Of a DNA stretch of 64,000 nucleotides, positions 52,650 to 61,374 are shown one piece after another. The notes below the pieces were generated by a model. That model did not search any database, was not told where the DNA came from, and worked only from the letters and a program-made list of their open reading frames with translations. The DNA comes from Nitrospira moscoviensis. Its GTDB lineage: Bacteria; Nitrospirota; Nitrospiria; Nitrospirales; Nitrospiraceae. The DNA lies in NCBI RefSeq assembly GCF_001273775.1, contig NZ_CP011801.1:3140001-3204000 (forward strand), in the 5' to 3' direction. Both the position numbers and the translations under genes were made by a program. Within the stretch, counting starts at the first letter, position 1. The number at the start of each line of letters is the position of its first letter.

Positions 52650-53690
52650 TTAACTATCCCGATCGCCGTGCATGAAGTGCCACGGTGCCTGAGGGTCCTG
52701 AAACAGATCGGCCGGTCGCGACGGACCGGGCACGACGACAAACGGACTGGTTTCCCTGGCGCGGAATCCGGCCCGCGTCAAGGCGCTCATCCATGGATGG
52801 CCTGCCACCATCGGCGCGCTGATCGTCAGAACCCCGCGCCCCCACAGCTCCTTGGCCAGATGCCGGAGCAGCGCGTCCGGTATAGATTCCAGCTTTACAC
52901 TGAAGAGGTCAACCAAGATCGCATCTTGCGCCGTCGACGAGAAGACCGCATACCCGCAGACCCTCCCGGATTTCTTGGCGACCAAATACTCATACCGTTC
53001 CGACGGATGCTCGACGTAGCGCCAATTCAGATAGTCCGCCGACCGCTCAATGCAGGCGTCATACGCGCCGCCCGTTTCATGCATCAGATCGTCAAACTCG
53101 CTGCCGAACCGCCCGGCATACCGTTCTACGGACAGCCCCCGGCTGGCGCCCCTCCTATGGATATCCAACGCCAATCCCAGATTGGCGACCGGGCCCAGCA
53201 CCCGCGCCAGCCCGGCGCCGCCAAACGCCGTCAGCAACCGGTCCGCGCGCAGCACTCTTGCCATTCGGACCAGGCCGCCCTCCTTCGCGACGCCGATCCG
53301 TTTGTAGACCGCCGCCATCTGACGGCTGGGAAAATCGTAGTAGCCGGCCAGCATGGTGGCGTGCTGCACCGCATCGAGCACGGCTCGTTGCAATTGCACC
53401 GCAGGGCCGAGCGTTCGATAGTCCGCACTGATGCAAAAGTCGCCCAATACCCATGTCAGCCGCGCATCGCCCCTCACCAGGAGACGGCGGGGAAACGCCG
53501 CCGCCACGCCGACCACCGCCCGGGTTGCCGTCTCCTCGGCAATCCATGCGCGGGCTTCCCCGTGCGGATTGCGTTTGTACAGCCAGTCGAAGCGCCGTTC
53601 AGTCGAGGTCGGGGTCAGATACCGGCGGAGTGTCTCGATAAGCACCGACCGATCGGACTCGAGATCGGCCGGACGAACAGTGATCGCCAT
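52650..53690 (-). CDS. GNAT N-acetyltransferase
   Basis: A 346-residue protein with an N-terminal GNAT domain (MAITVRPADLESDRSVLIET, LTWVLGDFCISADYRTLGPA, then AVLDAVQHATMLAGYYDFPS) and a second GNAT-like half (YLVAKKSGRVCGYAVFSST, LLRHLAKELWGRGVLTISA). It ends 17 bases before the ACP gene, so it may use the ACP-bound group as donor; that is inference. The ATG at 53690 is preferred over a TTG at 53702. Confidence 0.8.
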   Translation of the reverse strand: MAITVRPADLESDRSVLIETLRRYLTPTSTERRFDWLYKRNPHGEARAWIAEETATRAVVGVAAAFPRRLLVRGDARLTWVLGDFCISADYRTLGPAVQLQRAVLDAVQHATMLAGYYDFPSRQMAAVYKRIGVAKEGGLVRMARVLRADRLLTAFGGAGLARVLGPVANLGLALDIHRRGASRGLSVERYAGRFGSEFDDLMHETGGAYDACIERSADYLNWRYVEHPSERYEYLVAKKSGRVCGYAVFSSTAQDAILVDLFSVKLESIPDALLRHLAKELWGRGVLTISAPMVAGHPWMSALTRAGFRARETSPFVVVPGPSRPADLFQDPQAPWHFMHGDRDS

Positions 53691-53720
53691 ACTCTTGCGC
53701 AACCGATCAGACCGGCACGG

Positions 53721-54812
53721 TTAGGCGGCGTGTGAAGACATCAGCCGGTACCAACTCAGCTTGAAGGCGAAGGTGGGAAGATGTTCCTCCCAGGGGCGCC
53801 CTCGTTTCAATTCGAACCGGTCCGCGCCGGGCTCGTTGACGCCGAATTCGGTCGTCACGGCGCATCGGAATCCGGAGGCCTTCAGCACGTCCTTCGTCAT
53901 ATCCGTAAAGTCCGCCTTCGTTCCGTTCGGATAGGCGAACAAAACCGGACGCTCGCCGAGATGCCGCTCCATGGCGGCACAAGACCGCTCGATCTCCGCG
54001 ACCGTTTCCTGCCTGGACAGACGGGACAGAATCGGGTGCGACGCCGTGTGCGACCCGAACGACACCCCGTGGCCGCGCATGCGTTTCACGTCGTCCCACG
54101 TGAGCATCAACTCCGGATCCTCCACCCTTTCCCGCACCTCAAGAGCCCGGCATAACTCGGTGATGCGTCGATTCCGTTCGTCATCGTGGACCTGCCGCAG
54201 CGAGGCGAGGACTTGCCCCATGACTCCGATCCGCTCACGGACGGTCCGCAAAGACGCACCGTCGAAGGCAGGGCCGAATCCGCGGATCGCCGGCGCCGCG
54301 GTGTCGCGAAATGCGGAAAACACGCGGTCATGCCACAACGTCCGCCCCGTTCCAATGGCATCGGTGGCCAAGAAAATCGTCATCGGGAGGGACAGGCTTT
54401 TCACGACGGGGAAGGCATGCAGATAATTATCGCGATACCCATCGTCGAACGTAATGGCCACGGCGTGATCCGGCAGGTCGCCCAGCCGCAACCGCTCCAC
54501 CGCCTCATCCAACGCACACACATGATGGCGCCGCGCAACGTAGGCCATCTGTTTCTCGAATACGTCGACAGGTGTGGCCGGAAAGAACGGATCATGCTCA
54601 TCGTTGACCCGGTGATAGGTCAGGATCTGCAAACTGGGCGCTCTCCGCTTCATGACGAACGGAAATACGGCTCCGGCGGCGCCATGGGCGGCGGGCATCA
54701 TCCGCTTGGCGCACCACCGAAGCAACGCCAACGCTCCGGACACATACAACCCGGTGCAGGCCAGCCGGATCATCTTGGATCGCATGTTCGCCAACGCGCG
54801 TCCGTCTTCCAT
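53721..54812 (-). CDS. Polysaccharide deacetylase (NodB family)
   Basis: A 363-residue protein with one N-terminal membrane segment (IRLACTGLYVSGALALL). The NodB domain has the catalytic Asp/metal Asp in AITFDDGYRDNY and the metal-binding His pair in FGSHTASHPILSRLS, then VLFAYPNGTKADF. It removes acetyl groups from N-acetylated sugars of a glycan, facing the periplasm. Such a gene is a regular part of exosortase-A loci. The ATG at 54812 lies two bases after the asparagine-synthase stop. Confidence 0.9.
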   Translation of the reverse strand: MEDGRALANMRSKMIRLACTGLYVSGALALLRWCAKRMMPAAHGAAGAVFPFVMKRRAPSLQILTYHRVNDEHDPFFPATPVDVFEKQMAYVARRHHVCALDEAVERLRLGDLPDHAVAITFDDGYRDNYLHAFPVVKSLSLPMTIFLATDAIGTGRTLWHDRVFSAFRDTAAPAIRGFGPAFDGASLRTVRERIGVMGQVLASLRQVHDDERNRRITELCRALEVRERVEDPELMLTWDDVKRMRGHGVSFGSHTASHPILSRLSRQETVAEIERSCAAMERHLGERPVLFAYPNGTKADFTDMTKDVLKASGFRCAVTTEFGVNEPGADRFELKRGRPWEEHLPTFAFKLSWYRLMSSHAA

Positions 54813-54814
54813 TT

Positions 54815-56692
54815 TCAGACAGTCGGCCGGCGGTCCCAGTAGGTTCGCAGCCACAACTCCCAGATCATGACATTCCACAGGATGTCGCCATAAAAGGAGC
54901 CGGATTCCGTCCGGTGACGCTCCACCAGCTCTTCCAACGCTTTCTTTTTGAACATGCCGCGCTGCACGGTGGTGCTGCCCAGAACGAGCTCATGCATCAT
55001 GTCGTTCAGGCGCTTGTCAGTGCGCAGCCATACGGGAATGGGCAGTCCGAATCCATGCTTCGTCTTGGTGAGAATCTCCTTCGGCAGGAAATCGGCATAG
55101 GTTCGCTTGAAAAACACCCGCAGCTCTCGTGCCGGCATCTTCATGCGCGCGGGCACGCTCATGGCGAACTCCGCCAAGTGATGATCGAGAAACGGGAAAC
55201 GAACCGCCACCCCGGCCGCCTGCGTCATCCGTGTCACTTTCAACAGGTCATTGTCCGAAATGGTGTGCTTCAAATCGATATACAGCTGACGGTCCAGCTC
55301 CGTGACAGCCGGCGCCCGGTGATAATGGTTGTACATCGGGCTATAGGGGTCATAGTCGGCGCCGACCGCCTTGATCACGTCGCCCTCGAACAAGTCCTCC
55401 ATCGGGATCACGTTGAACAACCCATAGGAGTAGAGGCGTTGCGGCAGCGGGATGCCGGCGCGGCGGATGTACTTTTTGCCCAAGACGAACAGGTTCAGCC
55501 CGGTGAGATCAGCCAGGGCCGTCACGGCGGGCTTGACGAACCATTCACGCAGACCTTGAGGCAGGCGCGTATAGTAATCGAAAATCCGTTGCGAGCTGTA
55601 TCGCTCGTTGCCCGCGAACAATTCATCTCCGCCGTCCCCGGCGTACATCACATCCACGCCCTGTTCCCGCGCCAGCTTGGCGCAAAAATAGGTGGGGATG
55701 GCCGAGGCGTTCGCAAACGGCTCGTCGAATGAATCGAGGACGATCGGAATGGCGTCCACGGTGTCTTCTGGGGTGACATAATATTCATGGTGCTCGGCAT
55801 GAAAATGCCGGGCCGCGATCCTGGCGAACTCCATCTCATTGAAGCGCTGCTCGGCGAATCCAATGGAGAAGGCCTTGACCGGCGCCTTTCCCAGTCGCGT
55901 CAGCAAGCCCGTGACCGTGCTGCTGTCGATTCCCCCGCTCAAGAACGATCCGATGCGTCGGTCCGTGTCCGATGACAGCCGAACGGCCACCGCGTCGGTA
56001 AGCGACTGCTTCAGCTGCGCGGCCAATTCAGACCGGCGCGCGCGACTGGGACGCGTGAAGTCGACGTTCCAATAGGCACTGACGCGCGCTTCTCCGTCCC
56101 GATAGGTCAAGACGTGGCCGGGGGGCAGCTTGTCCACGTGGTCAAACACCGTTCCCGGCGATGTGACGGCCGAAAAGGCCATGATGTCGACGAGAGCCGA
56201 CATTCTCACCGAGCCGCGACCTAACAGGGAGCCGGCGAGAAGCCCTTTCATCCGCGAAGCGAAGACCAGTTGGTCCCGATCGGCATGGTAGAAGATAGGA
56301 TGCACACGGAAGCGGTCGGTCACGACATGCAGCGCCTCCTCGCGTCCATCCCATACGGCAATCGCGAAATCTCCCCGCAGCCGGTCAATGAATGACAGCC
56401 CCTCTTTCAAGTATTGCTGCAGCACCGCATGGGCGACGGCTTGCCCGGCGGCTCTCCCGTGATCCGTAGCCTGATACACATCGCCGTAGACGGCGGCGTA
56501 GAACGGCCGGCCATTGCGGGCTGTTTCAGCAAAGCTTCCCGCGCCGTTCGCGCACACGATCGCCAGACCGGTTGCGTCCTGGCAGATCACTTCCTGATGC
56601 TCGCGCTCGGCAAACTGCATGGCGCGAGCCATCGCTTCTACGGCCGGTCGATGGACGGTCGCCCGCCGATCGCTATGGATCACTCCGCACAT
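54815..56692 (-). CDS. asnB: Asparagine synthase-like amidotransferase (second copy)
   Basis: A 625-residue protein with an N-terminal class II glutamine amidotransferase and a C-terminal synthetase domain. The nucleophile Cys follows the Met at 56692 (MCGVIHSDRR). The amidotransferase part is divergent (AAVYGDVYQATDHGR, RLRGDFAIAVWDGREEAL). The synthetase has SGGIDSSTVTGLL and DEPFANASAIPTYF. An ATG at 56701 has a better ribosome-binding site (AAGGAGA) but would put three residues before the Cys. It likely amidates a uronic acid of the EPS rather than making asparagine. Confidence 0.88.
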   Translation of the reverse strand: MCGVIHSDRRATVHRPAVEAMARAMQFAEREHQEVICQDATGLAIVCANGAGSFAETARNGRPFYAAVYGDVYQATDHGRAAGQAVAHAVLQQYLKEGLSFIDRLRGDFAIAVWDGREEALHVVTDRFRVHPIFYHADRDQLVFASRMKGLLAGSLLGRGSVRMSALVDIMAFSAVTSPGTVFDHVDKLPPGHVLTYRDGEARVSAYWNVDFTRPSRARRSELAAQLKQSLTDAVAVRLSSDTDRRIGSFLSGGIDSSTVTGLLTRLGKAPVKAFSIGFAEQRFNEMEFARIAARHFHAEHHEYYVTPEDTVDAIPIVLDSFDEPFANASAIPTYFCAKLAREQGVDVMYAGDGGDELFAGNERYSSQRIFDYYTRLPQGLREWFVKPAVTALADLTGLNLFVLGKKYIRRAGIPLPQRLYSYGLFNVIPMEDLFEGDVIKAVGADYDPYSPMYNHYHRAPAVTELDRQLYIDLKHTISDNDLLKVTRMTQAAGVAVRFPFLDHHLAEFAMSVPARMKMPARELRVFFKRTYADFLPKEILTKTKHGFGLPIPVWLRTDKRLNDMMHELVLGSTTVQRGMFKKKALEELVERHRTESGSFYGDILWNVMIWELWLRTYWDRRPTV

Positions 56693-56749
56693 TCCGCCCA
56701 TGGCCTGATTCTCCTTGCCTCTTCCGCGGCCCACGCGGCTCGGTGAGCG

Positions 56750-57568
56750 CTACCGGCCGGACTTCACGGCGAATAAGAGCAGACTCGGGGTCGCGACATG
56801 CCCCAGCCAACGCAACAGTGGAAACTGTCTCACGCAGGAAACCAGTCCCTTGAGGATCGGTGTTCTCTTCGACGTATCGATCACATCAAACCGATCCATC
56901 GAATGGAACCCCAAGCCCTTCAGCTCGTCGCGGAGCTGATAGAAACTGAACCAGTTGACCGCCGGATACTTGGCGTAGTTCACGAATTGCGGATGGGTTG
57001 TGACCGCCAACCGTTCGCAATACCGCTTGAGCCGCCCAGGGTACCAGCTATAGAAAGGCAGCGAAAATTCCTGCTGCTTCGGACAGAGCCGGTTGGTGGT
57101 GGAGAGAAACAGCAGTCCCCCCCTCCGGAGCACTCTGGCGACTTCAGTGACACAGGGCCTCCATTCCGCGACGTGCTCCAGCAGCTCCGGAACGAGACAA
57201 ATGTCCATCGAACCGGTCTCCCAAGGAAGCGCCGTGGCCGTCCCGACCCGAAAATCGATGGTGAGGCCTTCCCGGCCGGCTCGCTCCCGGCCTAAATTCA
57301 ACAGCGGCTCGTTGATGTCTACACCGTGCACGCGGTGGCCGAGACGGCTCCAGATGATGCTTTGCGCTCCCGCGCCGCACCCTACGTCAGCCACATCGAG
57401 CACCGCCGGGGCGGCGGGATTGGCCGTCCTGTACAGCCGAAGCGCTACGTCCCGAATCGACTCGAATCGCTCGGCGGTTTCTTTTGATTGGCTGGCCGCC
57501 GCATAATAATCAAAAAACCGCTCGTGGCTCGCGTGCGGGTCGGCTACAGGAGCAGATCGTTCAGTCAT
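56750..57568 (-). CDS. Class I SAM-dependent methyltransferase
   Basis: A 272-residue methyltransferase: motif I VADVGCGAGAQSIIWS, DINEPLLNLGRERAG, and LLEHVAEWRPCVTEVARVLR. The YYAAASQSKETAERFESI opening and the C-terminal helices fit type 11/UbiE-like enzymes. Substrate unknown; likely a sugar or glycan of the EPS. A gap of about 50 bases precedes it. Confidence 0.84.
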   Translation of the reverse strand: MTERSAPVADPHASHERFFDYYAAASQSKETAERFESIRDVALRLYRTANPAAPAVLDVADVGCGAGAQSIIWSRLGHRVHGVDINEPLLNLGRERAGREGLTIDFRVGTATALPWETGSMDICLVPELLEHVAEWRPCVTEVARVLRRGGLLFLSTTNRLCPKQQEFSLPFYSWYPGRLKRYCERLAVTTHPQFVNYAKYPAVNWFSFYQLRDELKGLGFHSMDRFDVIDTSKRTPILKGLVSCVRQFPLLRWLGHVATPSLLLFAVKSGR

Positions 57569-57617
57569 GGCATCCTCTCTTCCGTTATGGCACCTCGGCG
57601 ATCTTCGCCTGCTCGGT

Positions 57618-58259
57618 TCACCGCGTGTGACCCGTCTGGTCTTTGAGCTTGATCGGCGGATCGTTCTCCTGCTTCTTTGCGGGCTTTTTCTTCACCGGCT
57701 CGGGATCGACCAAGAGTTCCCCTTGATATCCCAACTCCCTCGCACGCTGAGAAGCCTGGCGGGCAAGATCCACTTCGCCATTCTTCGCGTAAACCTCCGC
57801 CAGCCACACATAGGTCGCGGCAAAATCCGGCGCGATTTCCACCGCTTGATTGAGCTGCGCCAGCCCTTCCTGCACCCGACCGATTTCAGCGAGATATTTG
57901 CCGTACTGCGCATGAGTCAGGGCATATTGGGGAAAGAGCTCCAGCGCCCGTTCATAGTAAGGAAGAGGCAATTGTGGAACCTGCGCCACCCTCGCCACGG
58001 TTTCGAACAGCAAGAGGGCGCGCGGATGATTGGGGAAGCGGTCCAACGTGAATTTCAGGTCGGCGATCGCCATATTGACGCGTTGAGTTCGAATCCATCG
58101 CAACACCCGGTTCGTGTGGTCGCCGTCGATCAGCCTCAAGTCTCTCAAGACCTCGTAGTCTTGATCGGCGGTAAAATAGTCGCTCACGATAGCCCAGGAA
58201 TGAACGGGGACGACGAGACAGATTCCGACGATCGCGATTAAGGCCGTTCTATGTCTCAT
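57618..58259 (-). CDS. Exported TPR protein
   Basis: A 213-residue protein with a signal peptide (HRTALIAIVGICLVVPVHS, cleavage after HSWA), then about four TPR units: LRWIRTQRVNMAIADLKFTL, ERALELFPQYALTHAQYGKY, LAQLNQAVEIAPDFAATYVW and LARQASQRARELGYQ. The last 35 residues are Lys/Pro-rich. It probably acts as a periplasmic scaffold for the EPS machinery. No lipobox. Confidence 0.75.
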   Translation of the reverse strand: MRHRTALIAIVGICLVVPVHSWAIVSDYFTADQDYEVLRDLRLIDGDHTNRVLRWIRTQRVNMAIADLKFTLDRFPNHPRALLLFETVARVAQVPQLPLPYYERALELFPQYALTHAQYGKYLAEIGRVQEGLAQLNQAVEIAPDFAATYVWLAEVYAKNGEVDLARQASQRARELGYQGELLVDPEPVKKKPAKKQENDPPIKLKDQTGHTR

Positions 58260-58298
58260 GTTTCACCACCTCGCCTTCCAAACGTGTTGAGGACGCCT

Positions 58299-59483
58299 TC
58301 ACGCGGCCCTTTTCAAGACTCCGCGAAACACCGTCGATACGGCTTCCGCCGTGGATTCCCACGAATGCTGCCGGGCATGCGCCAGCAACGCATCACGGTT
58401 CCACGTCCGCTCCAGCGCCATGGCGAGGCCGTCCGCCATCTCTTTCGGATGGCGGCCGACGATGATCCCGACCTTTTCGGAAGACAGGATTTCCGGAATC
58501 CCTCCGGCCGGCACGGCGACGACCGGAGTTCCACAGGCCAGTGATTCCAAGACGACATTCGGCCAGCCCTCCCGGACGCTGGCCAGGCAGAACACGTCGG
58601 CGGCGTTGTACCAGGACGCCAACCGCTCGTGCGCGATTTCTCCGACCAACCGTACGTGCCCTGCAACGCCCAGCCGGGACGCCAGGTCTTCGAGAGCAGT
58701 CCGAGACGGCCCCTCCCCTACGATGACCAGCAGCACGTCGTTGAAACGACGATCCTGAGCCAGCGTGGCCACGGCTTGAATCAGCAGATCGAATCCCTTC
58801 ACCGGCGTCAGGTGGCCGACGGAGAGCACAATTCGCCGGGAAGAGAGCCCCAGATCGGCTTTGGCATGAGTCTTGGACATGGGGGAAAACCTGTTGGCAT
58901 CGACTCCATTGGGAATCACGGTGATCTTGTCCCGCGCGATGCCTAGCGACGCAGCCGCCTCTTTCAGCGCAGCAGACACCGTGATCACACGGTCCGCCTG
59001 TTCCAGCGTGTAACGGAGGAGGTGCCGAATGATGACAAAGTCCTTATACCAATTGAGGTCGCTTCCACGGACCGACACCACCACGGGCCGGCGAAGCCAT
59101 TTGCCCAACAGAACGGCCGCGAAGCCGTCTGGGTAGACGAAGTGCGAATCGATCAGGTCGAAGTCAAACGTTCGCTGGATCCGCCTCAGATGCGGGAGGA
59201 CCGACAGCGCCAAGAACAGCCCATAGAATGTCATGCCGATCCGCGGCGTCATCAGATAACGGGGATGCGTCACTCCCAATCCCTCAATGACTTCCTTCTT
59301 CACCACCTGGCTATACTTCGCTCTGTGGCCCAGCCCGACGGGCGGGTAATAGGGAACCGGCGCCACCACTTTGACCGACACCCCGTCCAATTGGGAAAAC
59401 ACCCGCATCCGTTCCTTGATGAAGATCCCTTGATGGGGGAAGACATTGTTGGGGAAGAGCCCCGTGAAGACAAGAACGTTCAT
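58299..59483 (-). CDS. GT4 glycosyltransferase
   Basis: A 394-residue GT-B glycosyltransferase: MNVLVFTGLFPNNVFPHQGI at the start, RPVVVSVRGSDLNWYKDFV, ITVIPNGVDANRFSP, ILSVGHLTPVKGFDLLI-like linker, and the donor site EGWPNVVLESLACGTPVVAV with the E-x7-E pattern. It adds a sugar to a lipid-linked EPS intermediate. Its ATG is four bases after the asparagine synthase stop. Confidence 0.9.
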   Translation of the reverse strand: MNVLVFTGLFPNNVFPHQGIFIKERMRVFSQLDGVSVKVVAPVPYYPPVGLGHRAKYSQVVKKEVIEGLGVTHPRYLMTPRIGMTFYGLFLALSVLPHLRRIQRTFDFDLIDSHFVYPDGFAAVLLGKWLRRPVVVSVRGSDLNWYKDFVIIRHLLRYTLEQADRVITVSAALKEAAASLGIARDKITVIPNGVDANRFSPMSKTHAKADLGLSSRRIVLSVGHLTPVKGFDLLIQAVATLAQDRRFNDVLLVIVGEGPSRTALEDLASRLGVAGHVRLVGEIAHERLASWYNAADVFCLASVREGWPNVVLESLACGTPVVAVPAGGIPEILSSEKVGIIVGRHPKEMADGLAMALERTWNRDALLAHARQHSWESTAEAVSTVFRGVLKRAA

Positions 59484-59487
59484 GGAA

Positions 59488-61374
59488 TCACGTATTCGCC
59501 GTCCCGAAGCGCTGTTGCCAGAGACGGTACATGAGGATGGTCCACAGCGGGGTGGAGAGATCGCGCAGCCCGCTCTGATGCTGGGTCCATAGCCGTTCGA
59601 CCCCTTGGCGGTCGAGCATCGGATCCGGTTGGCTCGGAAAGAGTACGGCTTCGGCCATGGGCTTGAGATCGTGTCTCAGCCAGGAAGCCAACGGAACGGC
59701 GAACCCCATCTTTTTCCGATACAACACGTCTTCGGGAAGCAACGACTCCAGGGATTTCTTGAAAATATATTTGCCCACCGTGCCGCGCAGCTTCAGCGAA
59801 GAGGGGATCCGCGTCGTCAGCTCGATCAGCCGATGGTCGAGCAGCGGGGCGCGCACTTCCAGGGAATTCGCCATGCTGGCGCGATCTACCTTCACCAGAA
59901 TATCGTCGGGCAGATAGGTCTTCACGTCCACATACTGGATGCGCGACAGGGGATCATTCGTTCCGGCTCGGTCGTAATAGGTCTTGAACAGATCGAGCGT
60001 GTCGTACCCGTTCAGCTGGCGGCGCACATCCGGATGGAGCACCTGTCGTTTGGTTTCCGGCCGGCAGGCGGAGACCGATCGGAAATAGCCCTCGATGTGC
60101 GAGCAGGCCAGACTTTCAAACGTGGCCTTGCCACGGAATATTCGCGGCGCCCAGTCCGCCTTCGGATAGATCCTCGACAGCGGGCCGAACACAGCTCGTC
60201 TGATCGCTCCCGGAATCCTCTCTCGCAGAGCGTTCTCCCGGACGTCCAACAGGTAGCGGCGATAGCCGGCGAAGAATTCATCGCCGCCGTCTCCCGACAA
60301 GGCCACGGTCACATGCTCGCGGGCGACTTTTGACACATAGTAGGTCGGGATGGCCGACGAATCGGCGAACGGCTCGTCGTAGTGCCAAACCAGGCGGTCG
60401 AGTATCGCCGCGGCATTAGGTTCGACCACTTGCTCGTGATGCTTCGTTGCAAATCGCTTCGCGATAAGCCGCGCATAATCGAGCTCGTCGAACTCTTTGT
60501 CCTTGAAGCCGATCGACGAGGTGATGACCGGCTCTCCCATCATCCGGCTCATGATCGCGACGACGGAAGAAGAGTCCACGCCCCCGGAGAGAAACGCGCC
60601 GAGCGGCACATCGCTCATGAGGCGAATGCGGACCGCTTCCTGATAGAGCTCCAAAAGCCGCTCGATCCAGTCCTGTTCGGAACGTTCTTCGACCTGCGCG
60701 AACGTGAGGTCCCAATATTCGACCTCGCGAAATCCCGCTTCCGAAATCACCGCATAGTGCCCGGGTTTCACTTTGCGGATGTGGCGGAAGATCGATTTCG
60801 GCGCCGGCACATAGAGCAAGGAAAAGTAGTCGGAGAGCGCCTCGATGTCGACTTCCCTCCGAATGCCCGGCACCTGAAGAATCGCCTTCATCTCCGACGC
60901 GAAGACGCACCGCTTTCCATCGTAGCAGTAGAACAGCGGCTTCTTGCCGACGCGGTCCCGGCCCAGCACCACCCGGCGATTCCTGGCATCCCAAATCGCG
61001 ATGGCGAACATGCCCCGCAACTGCCGAAAGCAGTCTTCGCCGACCTCCTGATAGAGATAGAGAATGACTTCCGTATCGGATCGCGTCTTGAACCGGTAGC
61101 CTTTCTGTTCGAGCCCCTGGCGAAGCTCCGGAAAGTTGTAGATTTCTCCGTTGAACACCACCACGATCGAGCCGTCCTCGGACGACATCGGCTGCTGGCC
61201 TCCTTCCAAATCGATAATGGAAAGGCGGCGATGGGCCAGGCCGATCGGGCCGGAAACGTACAGGCCTTCGGCGTCCGGCCCGCGATGGACGATCGTATCC
61301 GCCATCGCCTTCACCAGCGGCGCCGTGACCGGCTCTTGCGTGCCGACGTTAAAGATTCCGCACAGGCCGCACAT
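59488..61374 (-). CDS. asnB: Asparagine synthase-type amidotransferase, exosortase-A-associated (TIGR03108-like)
   Basis: A 628-residue enzyme. The nucleophile Cys is residue 2 (MCGLCGIFNVG). The amidotransferase domain has HRGPDAEGLYVSGPIGLAHR, LSIIDLEGGQQPM, VVFNGEIYNF. The synthetase domain has SGGVDSSSVVAIM and VALSGDGGDEFFAGY. The HRRLSIIDLEGGQQPMSSED stretch is the form seen in exosortase-A loci. It transfers glutamine amide nitrogen to a carboxylate. The start overlaps the upstream glycosyltransferase by 26 bases; the longer frame lies inside that gene. Confidence 0.93.
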   Translation of the reverse strand: MCGLCGIFNVGTQEPVTAPLVKAMADTIVHRGPDAEGLYVSGPIGLAHRRLSIIDLEGGQQPMSSEDGSIVVVFNGEIYNFPELRQGLEQKGYRFKTRSDTEVILYLYQEVGEDCFRQLRGMFAIAIWDARNRRVVLGRDRVGKKPLFYCYDGKRCVFASEMKAILQVPGIRREVDIEALSDYFSLLYVPAPKSIFRHIRKVKPGHYAVISEAGFREVEYWDLTFAQVEERSEQDWIERLLELYQEAVRIRLMSDVPLGAFLSGGVDSSSVVAIMSRMMGEPVITSSIGFKDKEFDELDYARLIAKRFATKHHEQVVEPNAAAILDRLVWHYDEPFADSSAIPTYYVSKVAREHVTVALSGDGGDEFFAGYRRYLLDVRENALRERIPGAIRRAVFGPLSRIYPKADWAPRIFRGKATFESLACSHIEGYFRSVSACRPETKRQVLHPDVRRQLNGYDTLDLFKTYYDRAGTNDPLSRIQYVDVKTYLPDDILVKVDRASMANSLEVRAPLLDHRLIELTTRIPSSLKLRGTVGKYIFKKSLESLLPEDVLYRKKMGFAVPLASWLRHDLKPMAEAVLFPSQPDPMLDRQGVERLWTQHQSGLRDLSTPLWTILMYRLWQQRFGTANT

